Shown here in pieces: positions 59,790 through 64,000 of a stretch of DNA of 64,000 bases; position 1 is the stretch's first letter; the number at the start of each line of letters is the position of its first letter. Origin of the DNA: SHVZ01 sp041906305 (GTDB lineage Bacteria; Pseudomonadota; Alphaproteobacteria; SHVZ01). Under the pieces are notes generated by a model that was not told the origin of the DNA, did no database searches, and saw nothing but the letters and a program-made list of their open reading frames with translations. The DNA lies in assembly GCA_041906305.1 (NCBI GenBank), contig JAYRJL010000001.1, positions 558,001 through 622,000 on the forward strand. The letters run 5' to 3'. A program made the translations under genes and the position numbers.

Positions 59790-60689
59790 CTAGAGCGTCG
59801 GCGGCTTGATCCCCGCTTCGGCGGCCGCCGCGGCCAGGAGCGCGGTCACATCCTTCTGCCCCAGGCCTTGCTGCGTGCGGGCGCGGATCATGGCTTCGCG
59901 CGCGGCCGATCCCACATGCGCCGGCGACCCTGCTTCCTTCGCCGCCCCGACGCCGATCGAAAGATCCTTGAAGGCGAGGTCGAGCGCGAAGCCGGGCTCG
60001 ATGTCGCCCTTCAGCGCCTTGGTCGGCCAGTAGAGCTTCAGGTGGTCGTTGCTCGAGAGCGACGACGTCACGACCTCGAACAGCGCCTTGGTGTCGAGGC
60101 CGAGCTTGGCGCCGAGGGTGAAGACTTCGGCATTGAGCTGGTTGAGGCACATCGCGAGGTAGTTGTTCACGACCTTGGTCGCGATGCCCGAGCCCGGCCC
60201 GCCGCAATGGACGATCTTGTTGCCCATCGCATTCAGGATCGGGGTCACGCGCGCGAGATCCTCGGCCGAGGCGCCCACCATGAACAGGCTCTCGCCCTTC
60301 TCGGCATGCGCGGGCGAGCGGCCGACGCCGGCATCGACCCAGCCGATGCCCTTTTCGTTCAGCTTCTCGGCCATGCGCCGGCTCGCCGCCGGCGAGATCG
60401 TGCTCATGTCCATGTGCAGCATGCCCTTGCGGCCGCGCGCCAGCGTACCGTCGGAGCCGAGCACCACGCCTTCGACGTCGGGCGTGTCCGGGACCATGGT
60501 GATGACGACGTCGGATGCGTCGATCACCTCGCCGATGCTCTTCGCCCCCTTGGCGCCGAGCGCGGTCAGCTTCTCGATCGCGGCCGGGCGCGGGTCGAAC
60601 ACCGTGACCTGGAAGCCCTTGCGCGCGAGGTTGGCGGACATCGGTCCGCCCATGTTGCCGAGGCCGATGAAGCCGATCCGATCCGCCAT
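59790..60689 (-). CDS. beta-hydroxyacid dehydrogenase (HIBADH family, YihU-like)
   Basis: A 299-residue NAD(P)-dependent beta-hydroxyacid dehydrogenase. The nucleotide motif is GLGNMGGPM (9-17), and the substrate motif HMDMSTISP is near residue 113. The block DAGVGRSPAHAEKGE near residue 138 corresponds to VGRTSANA in sulfolactaldehyde reductase YihU and not to the PVSGG of tartronate-semialdehyde reductase. The catalytic lysine lies in TKVVNNYLA near 172. The substrate is probably a small 3-hydroxy acid or its aldehyde. A terminator separates it from the receptor gene upstream, so it has its own promoter. Confidence 0.88.
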   Translation of the reverse strand: MADRIGFIGLGNMGGPMSANLARKGFQVTVFDPRPAAIEKLTALGAKGAKSIGEVIDASDVVITMVPDTPDVEGVVLGSDGTLARGRKGMLHMDMSTISPAASRRMAEKLNEKGIGWVDAGVGRSPAHAEKGESLFMVGASAEDLARVTPILNAMGNKIVHCGGPGSGIATKVVNNYLAMCLNQLNAEVFTLGAKLGLDTKALFEVVTSSLSSNDHLKLYWPTKALKGDIEPGFALDLAFKDLSIGVGAAKEAGSPAHVGSAAREAMIRARTQQGLGQKDVTALLAAAAAEAGIKPPTL

Positions 60690-60714
60690 GTCACGTGCTC
60701 CCCGGAAAGGAAAA

Positions 60715-60743
60715 GGGGCCGGCGACAGGAAGCCGCCGGCCCC
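60715..60743 (-). terminator. intrinsic terminator of the peptide-type receptor gene
   Basis: GGGGCCGGCG and CGCCGGCCCC form a perfect 10-bp stem with a nine-base loop. Read on the minus strand the stem is followed by TTTTCCTTT. It starts 21 bases after the receptor stop codon, a standard rho-independent terminator. Confidence 0.8.
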
Positions 60744-60763
60744 GCTATGCGCAAGAGACTAGG

Positions 60764-62347
60764 TCAGGACTTGCTGATGTTCCAGAACACCAGCACCGAA
60801 CCCTTGACCACGCCGGTCACGTTCTTCCGCCACACGAAGGGCGGGTCGAACTGGCCGAGCAGCGCCACCGGCTGCACTTCCTGCAGGCGCTTGTGCAGGG
60901 GCTCGAGCGCGGCCTTGCGGGCGGCGTCGTCCGGCGCCTTCAGGAACGCGTCGCGCAGCTTCTCCGACTCCTCGTCGCAGACCCAGCCGGCCCAGTTGCC
61001 GCCGCCGCAGGCCATGTTGGTCGCGATGTTGGTCAGCGGCGAGTGCATGGTCGTGCCGGTGAACCACGTGGTGAACATGTTCCAGCCGCCCTGGTCGACC
61101 GGCTCCTTCTTGGTCATGCGGGAGACGACCGTGCCCCAGTCGTTGACGGTCATCTCGACGTTGACGCCGGCTTCCTTGAGGTTGGCGGCGGCGACCTGCG
61201 CCATCGCGCCGATCTGCGGCAGCTCGTTGGTCGTGATCAGGAGAAGCTTCTCGCCCTTGTAGCCGGCTTCGGCCAGCAGCTGCTTCGCCTTGGCGATGTC
61301 CTTCTTCTTGTACGGCTCCGACCCCGCTTCGGTGCCCCAGGGACCGTCGCAGACGTAATACGAATTGCAGACCTTCCACCATTTCTGATCGCCGTAGGCG
61401 GCGGCCATGAAGTCCTTCTGATCGAACAGATACGCCAGCGCCTGGCGCGCCTTCGGATTGTTGAAGGGCGGATAGAGCGCGTTGACGCGAAGGCCGCCGT
61501 AATTGCCGAACGGCGGCAGCTTGTCGATGATGATGTCCTTGTTGTTGAGGACGGGACCCAGCTGGTCGGTCGCCGGAGAATCCCAGAGATCGACCTCGCC
61601 TTTGGTCAGCGCCGCCGCGACGGTGCCGGCATCCGGGATGATGTGCCATTCGACACGGTCGACCTTGACGATCTTGCCGCCGGCGAGACCGTCGACCGGC
61701 TCGGTGCGGGGGATGTAGTCGGCGTTCTTCTTGAAGGCGACGAAGGCGCCCGGCTTCCACTCGTCGCGGTTCAGCACGAAGGGGCCGGAGCCGATGCCGG
61801 TCGCGATCGGCGTCATCGGGTCGGTCTTCGCGTCGGCCTCGCGGTAGATCACCGGCATCTGGCCGCCGGCCGAGCCCAGCGAGAACTCGACGAAGCCGTA
61901 GGGCTCCTTGAGCTTGAGCGTGAAGGTGCGATCGTCGACCGCCGTATAGCCCGCGGTGTACGAGGCCAGGCGCTGGCCGATCACGTCGCGCTTCGCCCAG
62001 CGCTCGATCGAAGCGATCACGTCCTTCGAGGTGACGGGCGTGCCGTCATGGAACTTGAGGCCAGGACGCAGCGAGAAGGTCCAGGTCAGCTTGTCGGGCG
62101 ACGCCGCCCAGTTCTCGACCATCTGCGGCTTCGCGCCGAGCTTGTAGTCCCACGCGAACAGCGTGTCGTGGACCATCAGCGCGAAGATCTTGGTCACCTG
62201 GACCGAGACCACATGGCTGTCGAGCACCTTGACGTCGGCCTGTGGCACGACGCGAAGCACGTTGTTCTGCGCATTCGCCGGTGTCGTCGCCACGAGGGCG
62301 AGCGCGGCACCGACGAGGGCCATTCCTAAATGCCTGTTGCGATGCAT
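60764..62347 (-). CDS. peptide-type ABC substrate-binding protein (DppA family), orphan, second copy
   Basis: A 527-residue SBP_bac_5 receptor with a signal peptide (cleavage near ANAQN, residue 27). Its blocks parallel the receptor at 47166: PQMVENWAASPDKLTWTFSLRPGLKFHDGTPVTSKD and NPKARQALAYLFDQKDFMAAAYG. The two are clear paralogues. No permease or ATPase gene is adjacent, and a terminator closes the gene. I use the ATG at 62347, giving a clean signal peptide and a GGAG site upstream; the frame extends further but without export features. The ligand is unknown. Confidence 0.9.
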   Translation of the reverse strand: MHRNRHLGMALVGAALALVATTPANAQNNVLRVVPQADVKVLDSHVVSVQVTKIFALMVHDTLFAWDYKLGAKPQMVENWAASPDKLTWTFSLRPGLKFHDGTPVTSKDVIASIERWAKRDVIGQRLASYTAGYTAVDDRTFTLKLKEPYGFVEFSLGSAGGQMPVIYREADAKTDPMTPIATGIGSGPFVLNRDEWKPGAFVAFKKNADYIPRTEPVDGLAGGKIVKVDRVEWHIIPDAGTVAAALTKGEVDLWDSPATDQLGPVLNNKDIIIDKLPPFGNYGGLRVNALYPPFNNPKARQALAYLFDQKDFMAAAYGDQKWWKVCNSYYVCDGPWGTEAGSEPYKKKDIAKAKQLLAEAGYKGEKLLLITTNELPQIGAMAQVAAANLKEAGVNVEMTVNDWGTVVSRMTKKEPVDQGGWNMFTTWFTGTTMHSPLTNIATNMACGGGNWAGWVCDEESEKLRDAFLKAPDDAARKAALEPLHKRLQEVQPVALLGQFDPPFVWRKNVTGVVKGSVLVFWNISKS

Positions 62348-62595
62348 GACGTGGCTCCACTGTCTAATGTTGTTGGACCGTTGAGGCCGGCTCGCTTTCC
62401 GAACCGGAACAAGTCTCGTCGATACGAAACGGCATGTGCAAGGCGAGAACGCGACGAGTACGAAGCGGCGCTGCGTTCCGACGGGCAACCCGGTGTCCCG
62501 TCGGGCGTTATTGAATAGTCCTCCCAGGACGTTACGCGATTGAAGGGAAAGTCTGCAGGAGCGAGTGCGCTCGCGTGACGTAAGACAAACGAACC

Positions 62596-63357
62596 ATGGA
62601 AGGCATGGCCACGACGATCCCTGAGCTCACGCCCCGCGCCGACTGGGCCCTGTTCCTCGATATCGACGGGACGCTTCTCGACCTTGCCGAGACGCCGAAC
62701 GCGGTCGTGGTTCCCGACGGCCTGCTGACCGCGCTCGTGCGTGCCGCGAAGGCCCTCGGTGGTGCGCTCGCCTTGGTGAGCGGCCGCGCCGTCGCCGACA
62801 TCGACGCGCTGTTCCATCCGCTCCAGCTGCCGGCCGCCGGCATTCACGGCTTCGAGCTCCGGCCGAAGTCGGGCCCGCCGACGCGCGTCGCGGAGCTCAT
62901 GACGCCGGAGCAGCGCGACCGGCTGATCACGGCGGCGATCGGCCTGCACGGCGTCATCGTCGAGGACAAGGCGGGTGCGGTCGCCTTCCACTACCGCCTG
63001 TCGCCTGACGTCCGCGAGGTTCTCGCCCGCCGCATCGAGGCGATCCTCGAGGAGGACGACCTCAGGGACTTCGACATGCGTCCCGGCAAGATGATCTGGG
63101 AAGTCCGCCGGAACGGCATCGACAAGGGCAGGGCGGTAGAGGCCCTGATGGCCGATCCCCCTTTCCGGGGACGGGTCCCGGTCTTCGTCGGCGATGACGA
63201 AACCGATCTGGACGGCTTCGCCGGGGCGCGGCGCCTCGGCGGGATGGCGCTGCCGGTGCGCGATCTCACGCCCGGGCCCGGCTTCGAAGGCCCGGCCGAG
63301 GTCAGGGCCTGGCTCGCCGCCCTGCCTCGACGCCTCGTCGAGAAGGTGCCGGCATGA
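62596..63357 (+). CDS. otsB: trehalose-6-phosphate phosphatase
   Basis: A 253-residue HAD-superfamily phosphatase of the OtsB type. The catalytic motif FLDIDGTLLD has Asp22 and Asp24. Motif II is SGR near residue 60, then AGIHGFELRP, and the late acidic motif VGDDETDLDGF near 200 is typical of trehalose-phosphatases. It removes phosphate from trehalose-6-phosphate, the last step of trehalose synthesis. A start three codons later (ATG 62605) is possible. Its stop overlaps the GH15 gene (ATGA), a common alphaproteobacterial arrangement with otsA expected beyond the window. Confidence 0.92.
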   Translation: MEGMATTIPELTPRADWALFLDIDGTLLDLAETPNAVVVPDGLLTALVRAAKALGGALALVSGRAVADIDALFHPLQLPAAGIHGFELRPKSGPPTRVAELMTPEQRDRLITAAIGLHGVIVEDKAGAVAFHYRLSPDVREVLARRIEAILEEDDLRDFDMRPGKMIWEVRRNGIDKGRAVEALMADPPFRGRVPVFVGDDETDLDGFAGARRLGGMALPVRDLTPGPGFEGPAEVRAWLAALPRRLVEKVPA

Positions 63358-64000
63358 GCAATCTCGACCTCGCGGCGATCGGCAACTGTGCGGTCGCGGC
63401 GCTGATCGACTCCGATGCCCGCATCGTCTGGTGGTGCATGCCGAGGCTCGACGGCGATCCGGTGTTCTGTAACCTGATCGCCGGCAATGCGGATTGGGGC
63501 TTTGCCGACGTCGAGCTCGCCGACCGCATCGACTGCAAGCGCAGCTATCTCCGCAATACGGCGATGCTGGAGACGATCCTGACCGACAAGGACGGCGCGC
63601 GGGTGCGGATCACCGACTTCGCGCCGCGCTTTCGCAACCATCGCCGGACCTTCCGTCCGATCATGCTGATCCGCCGCATCGAGCCTGTCGGCGGGCGCGC
63701 GCGCGTCCGGATCCGGATCCGTCCGCGTTTCGACTACGGCTCGACCGAGCCCAGGCATACGATCGGCAGCAACCACATCCGCTACATCGGCAGCGACTCG
63801 GCGATGCGCGTCACCACCGACGCGCCGGTCTCCTACATCGAGAACGAGACGCTCTTCGTCCTCGATCAGCCGATCAACCTGATCTTCAGCCAGGACGAGA
63901 GCTTCGAGAGTCCGATCGCGCACACGGCCCGCGACTTCGCCGAACGCACCAACGAGTTCTGGATCGAGTGGGTGCGCGACCTGGCGATCCCGTTCGAGTG
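63354..64000 (+). CDS. glycoside hydrolase family 15-like protein (N-terminal part, cut by window edge)
   Basis: The first 215 residues of a GH15-type (glucoamylase/trehalase-like) protein are visible; the gene runs off the window with no stop. It opens with the family pattern LAAIGNCAVAALIDSDARIVWWCMPRLDGDPVFCNLI and shows the beta-sandwich N-domain, including FRPIMLIRRIEPVGGRARVRIRIRPRFDYG. The catalytic (alpha/alpha) barrel lies beyond the edge. Overlap with otsB indicates a trehalose-related role. Confidence 0.88.
   Translation, partial: MSNLDLAAIGNCAVAALIDSDARIVWWCMPRLDGDPVFCNLIAGNADWGFADVELADRIDCKRSYLRNTAMLETILTDKDGARVRITDFAPRFRNHRRTFRPIMLIRRIEPVGGRARVRIRIRPRFDYGSTEPRHTIGSNHIRYIGSDSAMRVTTDAPVSYIENETLFVLDQPINLIFSQDESFESPIAHTARDFAERTNEFWIEWVRDLAIPFE

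Noticed and set aside
62485..62509. GCAAC-N16-CGTT upstream of otsB, similar to a general stress promoter.
   Set aside because: The -35 element has one mismatch in five bases; trehalose genes are often stress targets, but the match alone is too weak to annotate.
1..64000. tRNA or rRNA genes, CRISPR arrays, insertion sequences, prophage or integrative elements.
   Set aside because: No such structure or gene was found on either strand by reading; base use is uniform across the window.

Overview
This 64 kb window is GC-rich chromosomal DNA, almost fully coding, with short intergenic gaps and many ATGA/GTGA stop-start overlaps. Gene content and two motifs of the alphaproteobacterial general stress sigma factor (GGAAC-N16/17-CGTT) point to an Alphaproteobacterium. 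A heterotrophic soil or water lineage near Rhodospirillales/Reyranella is my best guess, from overall gene content only. I see no tRNA, rRNA, CRISPR array, insertion sequence, integrase or prophage gene, and no gene-free stretch longer than 300 bases. The largest gap (9484-9765) shows no convincing element.

Layout. 1-3.9 kb: two flavoproteins, a tiny lipoprotein and a zinc-ribbon membrane protein. 3.9-9.5 kb (minus): a carboxylate catabolic operon with a TctABC transporter, a class III CoA-transferase, two MaoC-type hot-dog proteins and a GlcG-like protein. 9.8-10.7 kb: two small envelope genes, one with a stress promoter. 10.8-19.9 kb: a second catabolic block with a TIM-barrel isomerase, a C45 Ntn-hydrolase, an idonate-type dehydrogenase, PhyH and TauD dioxygenases, and an iron-type ABC transporter. 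19.9-24.8 kb: a histidine kinase with a degenerate ATPase domain, an MFS carrier, a gamma-glutamyltransferase and an unknown conserved protein. 24.9-31.4 kb: two tandem, very large secreted zinc metalloproteases with the same modular architecture. 31.5-33.8 kb: aldo/keto reductase, PEP-mutase-like lyase and an NTF2-like protein.

33.8-37.1 kb is a zinc uptake operon headed by a perfect Zur-type palindrome. It encodes a small CxxC protein, an outer-membrane porin, a zinc-binding protein and a permease, but no ATPase. 37.1-39.2 kb: a serine hydrolase and a TetR regulator. The TetR gene diverges, across a perfect GAACTA-AC-TAGTTC operator, from a long plus-strand run (39.4-53.7 kb). That run first encodes quinate/shikimate catabolism (dehydrogenase, TRAP transporter, 3-dehydroquinase, 3-dehydroshikimate dehydratase). 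The dehydratase gene carries a one-base frameshift. The run continues with a gamma-glutamyltransferase, an orphan peptide-type binding protein, a SelA-like PLP enzyme and a HyuA/HyuB oxoprolinase pair, a plausible cyclic-amide or gamma-glutamyl scavenging pathway.

53.7-64 kb: cytochrome b561 beside an FNR-like site, a MetX-like hydrolase, a palindromic intergenic repeat, a nitroreductase, a two-component system behind a stress-promoted lipoprotein gene, two small envelope proteins, a beta-hydroxyacid dehydrogenase, a second orphan peptide-type binding protein with a clear intrinsic terminator, and the start of a trehalose module (otsB plus a GH15 gene cut by the window edge).
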